A stretch of 64,000 bases of DNA from Benincasa hispida (lineage: Eukaryota > Streptophyta > Magnoliopsida > Cucurbitales > Cucurbitaceae): positions 24,073,330-24,137,329 of the forward strand of contig NC_052350.1 of assembly GCF_009727055.1 (NCBI RefSeq), read 5' to 3'. Shown in pieces: positions 21,876-34,720 of the stretch (its first letter is position 1; each line of letters starts with the position of its first letter). The position numbers and the translations under genes are program-made. Under the pieces are notes generated by a model. That model ran no database searches. It had not been told where the DNA came from and was given only the letters and a program-made list of their open reading frames with translations.

Positions 21876-24605
21876 TCACTTCATAAAAAGATATATCTCT
21901 AATGATGGATTTTTATCTTTTGAACTAGACACTTGCATCGTTTTTGTAATTAAACTAACTCTACTCTTTTGTACACTTCGATCCTTATCATAAGACTTTG
22001 TGTGATAGCGACATCCATTAATTACGTAACTACTATACATAATCACAAAAAGATGAGGACCATGAGCAATCCACCTCAAGTTATCTGAAACTTCAGTATT
22101 TCCCATTTCAAGCTATGTTGCAACCGACCATCATAATTTCCATTCCAACTCAGGCATTAAAAATTATATGTAAAATAATAGGTTGAACACTTTACCTCTT
22201 CTCATCGCCAAGATATAAAAGTCTGATTATGCTCCTCTTGAATCCATTTCTGATTTTTGGACTTATTTCGATGTTGCAATTGCAAAGCCATCATATGTTT
22301 TCTTTGAAGTCAACATTGAAACATTGTATAGTTAGATTTATATCATAAAACTAAATGAAAAAATAAAACCAAAATCATTAAAAAAAAACTTACTCTAAAT
22401 ATGGTTGCACATCAATTATATTTTCCAAAACATACCGATGAGCTTGATATAAAACTTCTTGTTCAGGTTTCAAAGAAACTCCTTTGGACAAGAGTCTACC
22501 AATATTTGAATTGTTTAAACATTCTTGTGAATTATGAATGCCAACCCCAATAGGATCTACTCCAGACAAGAAATCAGAACAAAGATCAATGGCTTGTTTT
22601 ACTATATAACTTTCAGTAATACAACCTTCTGGACGATATCTATTTCTCACGGAGTTTTTAATGACTTTCATGAATTGCTGCACATCCATCGTAGATATAT
22701 AGATCCACAAAGTTTGACTTCCTTAACTATGTGTACTGTGAGATGCATCATAACTGTGAAAAATGAAGGAGGAAAATACTTATCCTATAAACATAATATA
22801 ACCACAATATCTTCTTCCAACTTTTCTAATTATTGCACATCAAGACCTTGTTACATATCAAATGGAAAAATATACACAATTGGGTTATGGCATACCGAAC
22901 ATGTTGTGGTACCACTATTCTTATCGTAATAGGAATAATTGTTGTAAGAGCACATGACAATCGTGAGATTTTAAACTATTAAGCTTTAAATCCATCATCG
23001 ACACAAGGTTTTTAACATTCGAAGAGTAACCTTTAGGAACCTTTATTCTGAAATATCTTTAAAACACAACGCTTTTCTTCCTTTGTAAGAGTATAATACA
23101 TGGGAGGAATGACGATTTTTTTGTCACCACCAACAAGTGCAAGCTTTGGTCGAATTTTTAAATGAACTGAAACACGTCTAGCATTAAATCCATCCTTACT
23201 TTTCCCTAGAATATCAAGTAGCATACCTGATAAAACGAATTTTTTTTTGTGCCAATACGGATGATTTCATGCAAGAAATCTTCGATGTCCAAGGTATGCC
23301 ATTTTTCCCCACATTTCAATCTTATAGAAGATGTATTGTCTCCAAAAATTAGACACGCCTCATACCCTTTCACACATCATCCACTTAGGTTACCATATGT
23401 AGGAAAAACGTTGATTGTCCACAACAAAACTGAACGTAAGTTGAATAGTTCTTCTCGATAAGCATCATAACATTCAACACAACTTTCCCATAAAAGTTTT
23501 AAATCTTCAATTAGTGGTGCTAAGTATGTGTCAATGTCGTCCCCTGGTTGTTTTGGACCCGAAATCAACATTGATAGCATCATGTACATTTTTTCATACA
23601 CAACCATGGTGGAAGATTATAAATAACCATCACTACAAGCCAACAACTATATTTAGAACTCATTTCACCATGTGGATTTACTCCATCGGCTGATAATGTT
23701 AAACAAGGATTCCTAGGTTCAAAACTGAAGTTTAGCCATTTAGAGTCTACTAACTTCTAAGCCAGAGAGTTTGCTAGATATCGTAACTTACCATCTATAA
23801 TTCTTTCATCAACGTGTCAAGTCCAGTTTTTAGCACAATCAATACTTCTAAAAAGCCTTTTGAATCATGGAATTTGTAGAAAGTACCATATAACTTTTGA
23901 AGGTAATTGTTTTTTCCCACATTTTATATCTTTCCTATTTCTCCACCTTGATTCACCACATTCAGTACATTCAATTGCATCTGCATATTCTTTTCAATAC
24001 AAACAACAATCATTAGGGAATGCATGAATCTTCTCATATTCCGTTCCTCGTGCACCTAAAGTTTTCTTTGCTTCATACATTGAATTTGGGAGCTCATTGC
24101 TAGTGGGAAAAATTTCCTTTAAGGTTTCGAGTAGTTCTGAAAAACTAGTATCACTCCATCCATATCTAACTTTTAAATTTTACAAATTTACTAATGTAGA
24201 CAACTTAGTATATTTTTTCCACCCTTCGTATAATGGTTTTTCAGCATCATTATGCAATTTCTCAAATCCATTCAAATCTCTTGAATATTCCTCGTGAGAA
24301 ACTTCAACCATTTCTTTTAAACTTCCAACATCAGTCTCTTCATACATATAGGTGTCAAACTTTGAAGATTCTCCACAAAATCATGAGTTAGGAAGTTTTT
24401 CCCCATGCCAAAACCAAATTTTATAACCTTCATCAATCCCATTGACATATAAATGATCTCTAATATCATTGCTACTATGCTTTTCACAATTTCCACATTT
24501 CAAACAAGGACAACGAATATAGGATCTATTTGTATTAGAAAATCCAAATTTTATGACGTTTTCCACACCCAATTCATAATCTTTGGATAACCTACTCTTG
24601 TGCAT
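21876..24605 (-). pseudogene. CACTA transposase TNP2, broken
   Basis: TNP2-type proteins cut the element ends during transposition. Read on the minus strand, the domains follow the family order. First is a Transpos_assoc N-terminus (24605-24381; IRCPCLKCGNC and DHLYVNGIDEGYKIWFWHGE). Then come Transposase_21 pieces (about 24100-23000, including LISGPKQPGDDIDTYLAPL at 23607-23377), a DUF4218-like part (22710-22390; SVRNRYRPEG, ESYIV) and a DUF4216-like tail (22106-21876; YVINGCRYHTKSYD). Many stops and frameshifts separate them, so no functional transposase is encoded. Positions between fragments are approximate. Confidence 0.8.
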
Positions 24606-24754
24606 CCATGATTAATCCATGATTGTAAATCTAGTAAGAAAAGATGATAAACAATGATCAACATCAAAAAAACTAGTTGTGGAAAACAAACGTTCCTAAA
24701 CATACAACTTGTTATTTCTAGCTCTACAACATTCCAACCTCAAGAAAGCCCTAA

Positions 24755-26573
24755 CGTTGGATTGTATTAGCATGCAGCGGAATCGATAAGGATCGATAAG
24801 CACTCTAATTCATTATTTTGGCAGAAACGAAAGCATGCTTTAGCAGAAATTAATGGGTTTTAAGTCATACCTTTTAAGAACCTTTGAAATCTGATTTCCA
24901 GTTGCAAAACTCTCCAAATCTTTGTGCAGACCACCACAAGATCTTCCCTACTATTCTCTTAGGGCTCTAGATTGAATTGTGGGTCTCAAAATAAGCTGGA
25001 ATCAAAGGGAACTTGGAGAATGCTCACAGCAGCAACCCAAAGGAAGAACACCTTCTTCACACGAATTTTCAACTAAAATTCTATAGGTTGCCTTACCTCA
25101 AAATCACTCAAATCTCTTCGATATATTGCAGATCATCATGCAAAGAGAATGACTGTATGGGATACAGCTCATGCTTGGAGTAATTAAAGCTTGAAGATGG
25201 TGGGTTATTAGTGAGCTACTTGAAGATGGAGTTGGAAAAACCCATTTTTCCATTTGTGTAATTTTCTATTTCCAAAATCCAAAATTTGATTTTAAAATCA
25301 CATTTAATTTCTAAAATCAAAATTTATTAATTTTACAAATTAATTTCAAAATTAATTTTCTAATAAAATAAATAATTATTTAAACAATTTAAATAATTCT
25401 AATTAATTTAATATCCAATATTAAATTAATTTTACACAAATCCATCTTCATATATTTAAATCATATTTTAATATAAATTCTTCAATTTTGTTTTATTCTA
25501 ATTTGAACATTTCAAATTAACGTATCACACAAACCATTTCCAAGCTAGTATGGGGACCTCGTGGACCTTCAGATCATGGGCTCCAACGATCCGAGATTAA
25601 TTGGTTAAACTCATTAAACTGATCTAACCCTCATTTCTTAACTAATGGGTCACTCCACTAAAGCCCATAGTTGAACTCCCCTCACTGTAGATATATTATG
25701 TCCACTTGATATAACCATGATTAGCAAGTCAACGCTTCACAGGTTGTTCATAATAACGGTTGGGTCGAATCTCTGTTTTACCCCTGAAATTGCCTCTTGT
25801 TCCTTAAGTCCCACTGATTCCCTAATGAATAATTGTTTTGTGATCCAATAAAAAAACTGTGTCCCTCTTGGGCCAGTAAGAAGGTGGGGCCCCTTGTTCA
25901 AGACCCAGAATCAACACTTAAGAGAACAACCTCTCTACTATCCCTAAAAGTGGGTAGGAGTGAATTCCATCTTGCATCCTATGCCCCCAACTATCTATCC
26001 GGTCTTACCCCTGAAATGGGAGATTATTGAACCGGCGTTGTTGAGTCAACCCTCACCTATGAAAATCTAAGGATAATTCCAAATAAACAGAAGTTCATAA
26101 TTAGCTCAGGATTAAGGTCAAGTTATCTAGGTCATAGCTTTGAAATAGTCAGTCTTAAACAGTAAACAACGTTATAAAGTAAGAGTGACGGATTCGTGGT
26201 TCGATCTTATACAAACCCTTTTGCACAAGGATACCCCCACTCCTCATGTACTAACACGAACGAATTTGGATCACTTCGTTTGTAGCACTTTAATACTTTT
26301 TATAACAACTACAGACCAGGCCTCATCGAATAGTGTTACCATAACAAGGTACCCATCCTTATTCATATACTATAGATCATTTTGACTATTTACTCGAACC
26401 TGATCCACCTTTATGTCTCCACTTAAAGTTCAATAACTCATCCAATAGTCAAGGGACTTTTAGGTTTATTGAATTTCTCATAAGCAATACATCTATTCAA
26501 TAACACCTTATTGAATTTTCATAATAAGTTTCATTGTTTACAAACCATGAGTTTTAGGACATAAATCCCAACA
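24755..26573 (-). repeat. copia LTR, minus orientation, about 1.8 kb
   Basis: On the minus strand it begins TGTTGGGATTTATG at 26573, immediately after a polypurine-like AAGTGGGAGTT (26584-26574), and ends TCCAACG at about 24755. The expected final A of CCAACA appears changed to G. It is the 3' LTR of the element whose gag lies at 28067-27208. Related LTR text occurs at 12400-12560 (plus) and 32681-32750 (plus). Confidence 0.75.
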
Positions 26574-27207
26574 AACTCCCACTTGGACTACAACTCCAGT
26601 GGTAACTTATATATCCAATATATAATACTGAGTTTCTAAGTTTTACAGAGAAATACAATAAACTAAGGCATCTCATACCCATGGTTTACTATTCGGTATC
26701 CCATACCCGATATTTCTCCTACTTACCCTAGTTAATCTGGTATTCCTAGTCTTACTAGGTGATTCTCAAACACTTTAGCCGAGAGAATCATTGTAAACAT
26801 GTTAGTATACAATAGGCTTTTAATTAAACTATATGAGGATGCATCTTATTCTCAATAATGACCAGGAAGCACACTTTCCTCCCACTATATTGAGGTACTC
26901 TCAACTCTTTGAGTAAGACGCATCTGACCTATCTTAATAACTCTTGTTAACAGTCAGATCTAGAAATCTTTAAACTTTCTATACTTTGATCTAGCCATTT
27001 AAATATCTGAATATTTTCAAATGGCTTTTTAACATTTTGATTCTTAACAGACATTGCTATGAGATAAAACAAACATAATTGTCTGAAAATGAACATTTCA
27101 TTTATCACAAAAATATATACAATTTGTCATTTACAAGATGTAGAAAAGTAGTAAGATCAAGTAGCAACTTCTCCCACTAGATTAGTTGAGAAAGTGGTCC
27201 CCAGGAA
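26574..27207 (-). other. internal spacer of the copia remnant, pol deleted
   Basis: Between the polypurine tract and gag only about 0.6 kb remains, so protease, integrase and RT are gone. No coding content is visible. Confidence 0.6.
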
Positions 27208-28067
27208 CTAGTTAGTCTGTTTACCTTTCTCTGCTCTTTTCTCAGTAAGATACTGAGGGCAGTTTCTCCTCAGGTGCCCTTCTTTGTTGCAGTGGAAACA
27301 TTTCCCTTTATCTGTAGCGTTCTCCTTGCCTTTCTTTCCAGCAAGTTTCTTCTTCCCTTTCCAATTGCCCTTCTTCACAGAAATACTCTTACACGAAGAA
27401 GAGGCAACATTAGGCTTGGAGGACGTTCCTCTCTTTTTAGCAGTAGTAACATTTACTTTTGATTCCAAACCTTTTGTTCTCAACATTGTCTGGTAAGCCT
27501 GTAGCTCATTCAGCAGAGTAGTCAAGATGTATTCAATTTTATTCATCAATGCATTTGTATAGAATTGCAGAAAACTCTTCGGAAGAGATTCTAGAATAAA
27601 ACCAACTTGACTTCTCTTGTCCATGACAGTACCATTTACTTCTGCCACATTAAAGTGGACCATCATGTCCAGGACATGTTCACGAACATTGGTCCCCTCT
27701 TTCATGTTGTTGTTGTACATGTACTTGATGACATCATGCCTTAAGGTGAAGGATGGTTGTCCAAAGATCCCTAGCAGGGATTCCAAAAGCTCTTTGCTAA
27801 TACTCATATCCTCATGTGTTTTTGCCAAAACATCAGATAAGCTGGCGAGGATATAAGCACGGTTTTTATCATTTTCCCTGACCCATCTGTCATACCCATC
27901 CCGAACATTTTGGTTTGTATTAGAACTAAGAATGGGAGGACAATCCTCTGTTAAGACAAACCGCAAATCGCCTATCACAAGTATCATGTTCAAATTTGAT
28001 TTCCTGTCACATAATTATCCTCGATGAGTTTGTCCGAAGCCAACAATTGTATTCTTGAACTCGTCAT
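27208..28067 (-). pseudogene. copia gag, nearly intact
   Basis: The longest open piece is minus 27993-27208 (261 residues). It carries the capsid region (LRFVLTEDCP, AYILASLSDVLA, VREHVLDMMVHFNV, FILESLPKSFLQF), a lysine-rich linker and a complete CX2CX4HX4C knuckle (CFHCNKEGHLRRNC) near the C-terminus. The family start is probably ATG 28067 (MTSSRIQLL). One missing base near 28004 breaks the reading frame between the two. Gag ends with its own stop at 27208, and no pol follows. The 5' LTR and primer site expected to the right are absent; unrelated LTR-like DNA abuts at about 28093. Apart from the one-base loss the capsid shows little decay, so it may be younger than its neighbours. Confidence 0.85.
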
Positions 28068-28092
28068 TTTGAAATTATAAACAAATTCTTTT

Positions 28093-28800
28093 TTTTTTTT
28101 AAAGGAAAAACTAAAGGGAACCAACCTTTGGTTGAGAATCCCACATTGATAAATTTTGAAAATGGAGTCTCCTTTTTGTCCGCCAACCTTGGGCTATGGG
28201 TTTGGGCTCCAATGGTACCCATGTTTTAAGGGAGTGAGAAGATAAACCAATATGAGTTCGGTGAATGTCCTACACGCATGCTGGACGGCGAGGCGTTTAT
28301 GTGTGATTATTTTTCAATAAAAATATTCTTTTTCCATTATTTTTTATTATTTATTTATTAAAAGATTTTGTTGGCCTTCCACAAGTATCAATCTTCTGCC
28401 CCGACATCTACGCGCACGTTCAAAGGCTAAATTCATTTCTCTCTCGTGGCAGTTCAGCGCTCAAGGCACATCTCTCAGCAGTTTTCTGCACAAAACATTC
28501 ATTTCTCCATCGCTCTCCTCTGTTTTTCTTTTCCCATTTTTTGAGCATTTAGCCAGAAAGGTGTGTGTTCCAGGTCGGTAACGGTGCACTTTTGATCGAG
28601 TTTTTTTTAGTTTTTTTTATCCTGGGGACGACGTGGTAGTATTTCTGACCTGCTTGCACGCTTGGGCAAAGTTGCGAAACATCTTAAACAGAGCGAGCTC
28701 CACGACTTAGCTTATAACGAGCTTTTATTTTGTAGGTTTCGTTCTAGACCATTTGTTGGTATCCTGCTCATCGTCTGAGGGCGTTATCGTTTCTAACACT
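28093..28800 (+). repeat. LTR-like fragment of a second copia family
   Basis: TTGAGAATCCCACATTGATAAATTTT at 28133 onwards (core CCCACATTGATAAATTTT) is a common opening of plant copia LTRs and recurs inverted near 8870-8690. The fragment runs to about 28760, where TTGGTATCCTG resembles a primer-site border. No coding sequence is visible. Confidence 0.45.
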
Positions 28801-29645
28801 AACAGCTACTATAAATCTAACATAGTCACAAACATATAATCATAATCTTAAATCATGCTTAAGAGGTTTCAAAATAGTCTCAAAATTCATCGATCAATCA
28901 AACACCCAACATCACATAATATCATAGTTCCCATAGTATAAACATAGGTCTCCATAATTTTCCTCCAATAGTCCAACAAAGCATGTCATAACTTTTCAAT
29001 CCAACATACAAAACGAAATCACATACTTAACACCAATTTGGATTCAAGGGCGAAACAGTAGCAGGTAGCTTACCTTCATATTAAGTCTAGGTAATTAGTA
29101 AACCAAATCCCTCTTTATCTTGAGTAAAACTCCTAAGTTTCCCTAAAAAATCAATTTTAATATCAATCCATAATTGTAACCCATTCTTATGTGTGATACT
29201 TAATTCCAAGGGCTAAAAACCCAAATTTCAACCATCTGAAAACTACAATCTTACCCACAAAATGTGCCGAAAACGCCCCAATTTCACCATCAAAGCTGCT
29301 GGACAATGTCGAATAATGCCTCGAAACTTCGATCTGAGCATCAACACATCATGGGTATAACTTAAATTAGCCCAAACTCAATGGGTGCGCAAAATACCAT
29401 TCAAGAAAAACCAAATAAACCTTAAATCTCACCCAAGAACCCAAGATTCTAGCGAACGAAGGTGCTGAACCAATGGCAGTAGCGGGCTTCACCACGATCC
29501 GCAGGCGGACTTGCAGGGCTGGCGAACTGCGGCGGAGAATAGCGATCGGAGAAGGTTGAGCGGCTGGCGGGATCATGCGGTGCGGTTGGCTGGAAGAGTG
29601 GCTAGAAACGTGCGTCGGTGCTGGAGGCAACAGCAGCTTTATTGT
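28801..29645. repeat. probable LTR fragment, unclassified
   Basis: There is no credible reading frame. The GC content rises sharply at 29450-29640, then a poly(A)-like run follows at 29645-29668. The texture resembles the 18384-21719 insertion, but I see no shared long motif. It is left unclassified. Confidence 0.3.
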
Positions 29646-29668
29646 AAAAAAAAAAGAAAAAAAAAAAC

Positions 29669-30329
29669 CTTTTTATATTAAAAATGCTAAAGATCCATTT
29701 ATGCTCTAAATTTTAGAGAATTGTATCGCTTAAAAAGGTCAAATTAATATTTATATCAATTTAAATTCTGAATTTTACAAGTAAATCTCTATTTAGACCA
29801 TCGATATTATTTTAAAATCCCCAATGCCATCATTTTCACAAACATACAACTTTTTCAAATGTATGAATTAATAGAATATTTTTTAGAAAAATTGTGACTC
29901 AAATGGATAGTAGCGGTTTTTCCTCTTCCTATCTTCCTCTATATATTTTATGAACTATTTAAGAATACTTAATGTCATAAATATTATTTGCTAATTTAAT
30001 AACGTTTAGAAGAATAGTTTTATTGGTTGATTTTAAAAAGAAATGAGTAAAACTATCAAACCACCAATACGACGATGAAATTTTAGTGTTTAAATTAAAT
30101 TATAGACAATTATTATTTCAAGATTTTAATTAATAGAACTATGAAATTTTGGAGGTATGATTTTTGAGGAAAATACTTTATTGGTCTTTTAAGTTTTGGG
30201 TCTAATTTTCATGTAGTTCCTAAGTATTTAATGAAAAATCGAGATTAAAAGTGACTATCTTGAAACATTTGAAACCAAATTGAAACAAAATTCAAATTTC
30301 AAGTATAAAATCGTAACATTTGGAACTTA
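29669..30329. other. AT-rich intergenic DNA
   Basis: I see no gene, RNA or element end in this stretch. Confidence 0.6.
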
Positions 30330-31364
30330 GGAGCCATTTGGTCTGAGGTTTAATAGATATCTGGAATAGGATATGTGGAAATTAAAGATAACTATGTTTG
30401 ATTGTCTATGGAAAATACTATCAAAATTTTATGAACAAAATTTATGTTTGTATTTAATTTATAAAAATAAGTAGGACAATTTTATATAATTGTAATATAT
30501 TAATTAATTAAAAATAAATAAATACCATTCAATACGTTGATAAAAGTTAATTAATTATGAATCAATAATAATTTTAACTATAAATATTTGAAAATGGAGT
30601 AACTTATAAATAAAATCAACCAATTAATATATTAAATGAATGTCATATTAATTCTAATTTAATAATTAATCATTTGTATAATTAATTAAGTTCAACATTA
30701 GTACTTTTAATTTTAATTAAATAATATAAAAAATATATATTTTAATAAGCAATATATCATATAAAAGTGAAAATGAGATAAAAATATGATATGTTAATAA
30801 AGAATACTAAAAAAAGTTTTATATACTTATAATACAATATCGTATTAAAATTAATCTCAATAAATAATTGTTTGATTGTTAAAAATAATAATAATAAATT
30901 ATTATTATTCAAAATAAATTTTTGTACTAACTAAATCTAACTAATCCTAGTTTATTAATTAAATATATTTAAGATATCGTTAGCTAATTAATTTATTGTT
31001 TAGGTAAAAAAAATAATTGCATTAGTAATTATATCTATTTAAAAAAATTAATTGTAAAAAAAATAAATAAATATTTTAATAGATTATTTTGATTTATTAA
31101 AATAAATATTTATACTAATTTGGTTAAATTAATACCAATTAATTCAATAATTAACTATATTCAAAATGAAGTGTGTATATATATATAATGAAAAACAGAT
31201 GGAGAAAAGAAAAAAAAAACTCACAATTTTGAAAATGAATAAGAAACCCTTATCTATGGGAAATGAGGATATATGGGAATAAATGTTAACAACTGTGAAA
31301 CAAACATAGGTTTTATATGTCTATGTCAATTCAGATATAGAAAACCCCTCAACCAAAGGACCCA
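30330..31364. mobile_element. Tourist-like (PIF/Harbinger-type) MITE, about 1 kb
   Basis: The left end GGAGCCATTTGGTCTGAGG and the inverted right end (reverse complement GGGTCCTTTGGTTGAGG) form terminal inverted repeats of the GGNCCNTTTGG kind. Inverted similarity continues inward (AGATATCTG, AACTATGTTTGATTGT). TTA stands before the left end and at 31365-31367, matching the 3-bp target typical of the superfamily, with a one-base offset. The interior is AT-rich and non-coding. Confidence 0.6.
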
Positions 31365-32111
31365 TTAGAGACTAAATTGAAACCAATGAAAAAGAGTCCG
31401 TTTGAATTGACTTATAAATTCATTTTTATTTAAACACTTTTGATCAAAACTATTTAAAATACACTTTAAAAGCTATTTTGAATGGTTGTCGAACACTCTA
31501 ATTTTTCTAAAATAACTTATTTTTAAAATTAAATCCTTGAAAATAGATTCTAAATACACTTTAAATGAAAACTAAAAATAAAACTAAATAGTAAGTGTAA
31601 AGATTAACTAAATTCATAACATTTTGAAATCTAAGAATAAAATGAAACTAGACCTAAAATCTAGGAGGCGAAAAAGTTTTTCCCTTGATTTTTTTCTTCC
31701 TATTAGAAACTACTTACACCTCCAAGCACTTATTGAAGCAAATAGTTGTATATTATCTCACGATGTAAATTGTGTGTATTGAGAACTATATTTAATACAT
31801 ACTTTAGTTTCATGAAAATATATATATATTTACTGTGCTATGAAGTAGATGAAAATGTAACATCAATAAAATCAAAATATGTGTATAGAGAGAGTTAGCT
31901 TTTTTAGATCTCATTGTCACAGAGAAGATGATGTTTGCATATTTGATCTCATGGACCACAGGCAATGGCATAGATAGGAACACCCATGTGCCATTTCAAT
32001 CTTGTGCACATGCACCTTTCAAAAAGCTTCCTCTGAGCTTCCAGATTTAAATCTCACACCACAAATTTCTTTTTTATTTTTTTTATTTTTTATGGCAACT
32101 ATGTAAAAGTT
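31365..32111. other. AT-rich intergenic DNA
   Basis: No gene or recognisable element was found; only A/T runs and short dinucleotide tracts are present. Confidence 0.55.
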
Positions 32112-32760
32112 ATGTCAAAAATACTTTTTATTCCTGGTTGGTGTATGGATCTCACACGCGTTCATTGTTATTGTAGGCTTTTCACGTGTTTGAAATCTTC
32201 AAGCCTACTTTTCTCTAGTTTGGTCTCTTTTTTCGAGTCGACTTGCATGAAAACTTTTCACATTGGTATATTGTCAAACCTGCCACACCTTGGTGTCTAA
32301 GTTAATGTAGAGAGTGCGTAGTTCAGCTATCACACAAAAGTAAGTTCATGACTCTCTTTTGGAGATTACTTCCTCTTTTCCTTTTGGAATCATTGAATAG
32401 GACTATTTATAATGTTATTTATCTGACAACTGTTTGTAGTTATGTGTAACTCTAGTGATGTCAGGATAGCTTGTGGGGCTCGTGGTTGAAGGATGCCAGA
32501 CCAAGCATGACTTGGTTATTTCTTGACTAATATGTATTCACTAACTCGACTGTTTGGCTCAATGTCAAGGGTATATAGATGCCTTAGTTTATTGTATTTT
32601 CTCTCTGTATCTCAACATTATGTACATTATATACTTATATATGTTTGTAACTCACTGGAGTATTAGTCCAAGTGGGAGATTGTTGGGAATGTCTTAAAAC
32701 TCGCAGTTCGTAAATATTGGAAATATATTCTATTTATCATTAAAAGTATTATCGAGACGT
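32112..32760 (+). mobile_element. 3' end fragment of a copia element
   Basis: AGTCCAAGTGGGAGAT (ending 32680) is a polypurine tract, followed at 32681 by TGTTGGGAATGTCTTAAAACTC, the start of an LTR related to the one at 26573. The LTR similarity is lost within about 70 bases. The upstream part (32450-32670) looks like the untranslated tail of such elements. Confidence 0.6.
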
Positions 32761-33642
32761 ATGTTTTCCCAACAATCAAAACCCGAATCTCTAACTTTTC
32801 TCTTTTGGGACGTATGTTTTCCCATGTTACCTCCCAATTTCTCTTGGGGTTGGGCCTATCCAAAGACTTTGGACTTTGTCTTTAGCAATCTCAGCATTCC
32901 TAACTATAAAAGTAACATTTTAGTGGATGAATTTTAATTTGTAACAATTTAATTTTTGTTTTGTTTTTAAACTTATACAATTTAGTCCTTCAATGTGCAA
33001 AAATTTAATTTTTATATTTTTAAATTCGTGACAATTATTATTTATATTATATAAAATCTTTTCAAAATTAAATATCGATTTTTATGATTTTTATTATGTA
33101 ACAATTTATTCTTTATATGTTATAAACATATTTACTTTTGAATTAGTTATACTTTTTATGATTGAAATTAAATGGTTACCAATTTTAATATACAAGGACT
33201 AAAATTGTTGAGAAACGGATAAAGTTAGGTATTAAATAGTTAAAGACTATAATTCATCGATTAGATCGCTATTTTCTACGAAAATTTTGTGATTATTCAA
33301 AATTGTTATTATTGCATAATCATCCATTACTGGTAAATGATCATTTTTATTTTTTTTATTTATTATTTATTATTATTATTATTTGGTTATAATTCAGTTC
33401 GTACAATCATGAGTATAAAGTTCACATTCTTCTATTATTGATAAAACAGTTTGCTAAAAGTAATTTTTTTAAGAAAAATAAAAGTGAATTTTGGCTTAAC
33501 ATTGAGAGTAATTTTTATAGATAAGAAAAATGTCAAACTATTTATAGAATAACAAAAAAAAAATACGAATAAATACTGATAGACTTCTATCGGTGTCTAT
33601 AAGTGATAGATTTTTATCAGTTTCTAGCATTGATAAACATTA
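32761..33642. other. AT-rich intergenic DNA
   Basis: The duplicated phrase GACGTATGTTTTCCCA occurs at 32756 and 32810. Otherwise nothing is recognised. Confidence 0.5.
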
Positions 33643-34100
33643 ATTAGGGTTAGCAACGGGACCGGGATGGAGATGGAGAAGGGTTCCCCGTCCCCATATC
33701 CGATGGAAAATTTTATCCCCATCCCCACCTCCATCCCCGTCATTTGAAGGTGGGGACGGGGGCGGGGATTCTCCATCTGGGAAACGGGTCCCCACGGGGA
33801 CCCATGCCCCGTTTCCCTTTTTGTTTCTCCCTGAGAACTTTAAAAAAAATCATAAAATTCTCTTTGGTTTGGGTTTAGATACTTTAATGGGCTTAGATTG
33901 GGCTAAATGAAAAACTAGGTTAAATATAAAAAGTTGAAATACCTAATATATATATATATATTAAAAATCTAATCGGAATGAGGTCAGGGGCAGGAATAAC
34001 CTATCCATCCCCGTCCCCAGTTTGACTCTATCCCCGATCAAATCGAAAATTTTCTGTCCCAAATGGGATAGGCCCCGCGAGAAATTTTGTCAATTCTAAT
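33643..34100. mobile_element. 458-bp G/C-rich inverted-repeat element
   Basis: A block dense in GGGGACGGGG / CCCCGTCCCC sits in AT-rich DNA. Its ends, ATTAGGGTTAGCAA and the inverse of TTGTCAATTCTAAT, form a weak terminal inverted repeat. ATTGATAAAC flanks it on both sides (33629-33638 and 34101-34110), as expected of a target-site duplication of about 10 bases, which would suit a Mutator-like MITE. The left flank is separated from the end by four bases, so the border is not certain. Confidence 0.55.
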
Positions 34101-34720
34101 ATTGATAAACTTTTATGAGTCTCTATCCATCTCTATATCAAAATTTTAAATTATTTTTCTTATTTTTCTATTTTTAAAAATTTCTCAAACATTAATAGTA
34201 AAACGTAGGGTGGTCATAAAAATATAAACACATTTTAAAAAATAAAAAAAATGGAATAAATATGTTTTTTTAAAAAAAAAATTTAGAAGGATGGTTTTTC
34301 TTTTTCTTTTCATTTATCTTGAAATTATAACTTGTGGTCTCTTTCGATGTCAGAAACTAGCGGTTTCCCATTGGTACCTCTCTCGGAACAGAAGATGGTC
34401 TGGAAAAGATTTTGAAAATAACACTTATTTTCAAATTTTAAAATTTTGGTTTCCCAAAAAATATTATACAGTTATTTATTTATTTGCTTATTTGATCCAA
34501 TTTTTAATATCTATATATATTTTTTTATTTCAAGTACATTTTTAATAGCTATCTACACTAGAGCTTTCTGTGGATATGGATAAACCCGCCACTTCTATAA
34601 TATTAGAGAAATGAACCCGAAATAATTGAAAAATGAAAGAAAATAACAAAAATTAAGAAGCACGAAAAAAAGAAATTTCATTGTGAAAAAAAAAAAAAAA
34701 AACTAAAAATTTAGGCTTCA

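Larger units (their letters stand above)
17776..24754 (-). mobile_element. CACTA (En/Spm) DNA transposon, left end present, right end lost
   Basis: CACTACTACAAAAA at 17776 is a canonical CACTA terminal inverted repeat, preceded by AAA as a possible 3-bp target duplication. A subterminal repeat array follows, then a 3.3-kb LTR-like insertion, then a minus-strand TNP2 transposase remnant. No TTTTTGTAGTAGTG is visible before the copia LTR end at 24755, so the far end is deleted or displaced. The copia integrase into which it inserted does not resume. Confidence 0.75.

Noticed and set aside
22534..22929. Plus-strand frame of 131 codons opposite the CACTA transposase
   Set aside because: It is antisense to the DUF4218-like part of TNP2, which explains the openness.
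34291..34545. Plus-strand frame of 84 codons rich in Phe, Leu and Tyr
   Set aside because: The hydrophobic look comes from T-rich DNA. There is no start context, no homology and no exon signals.
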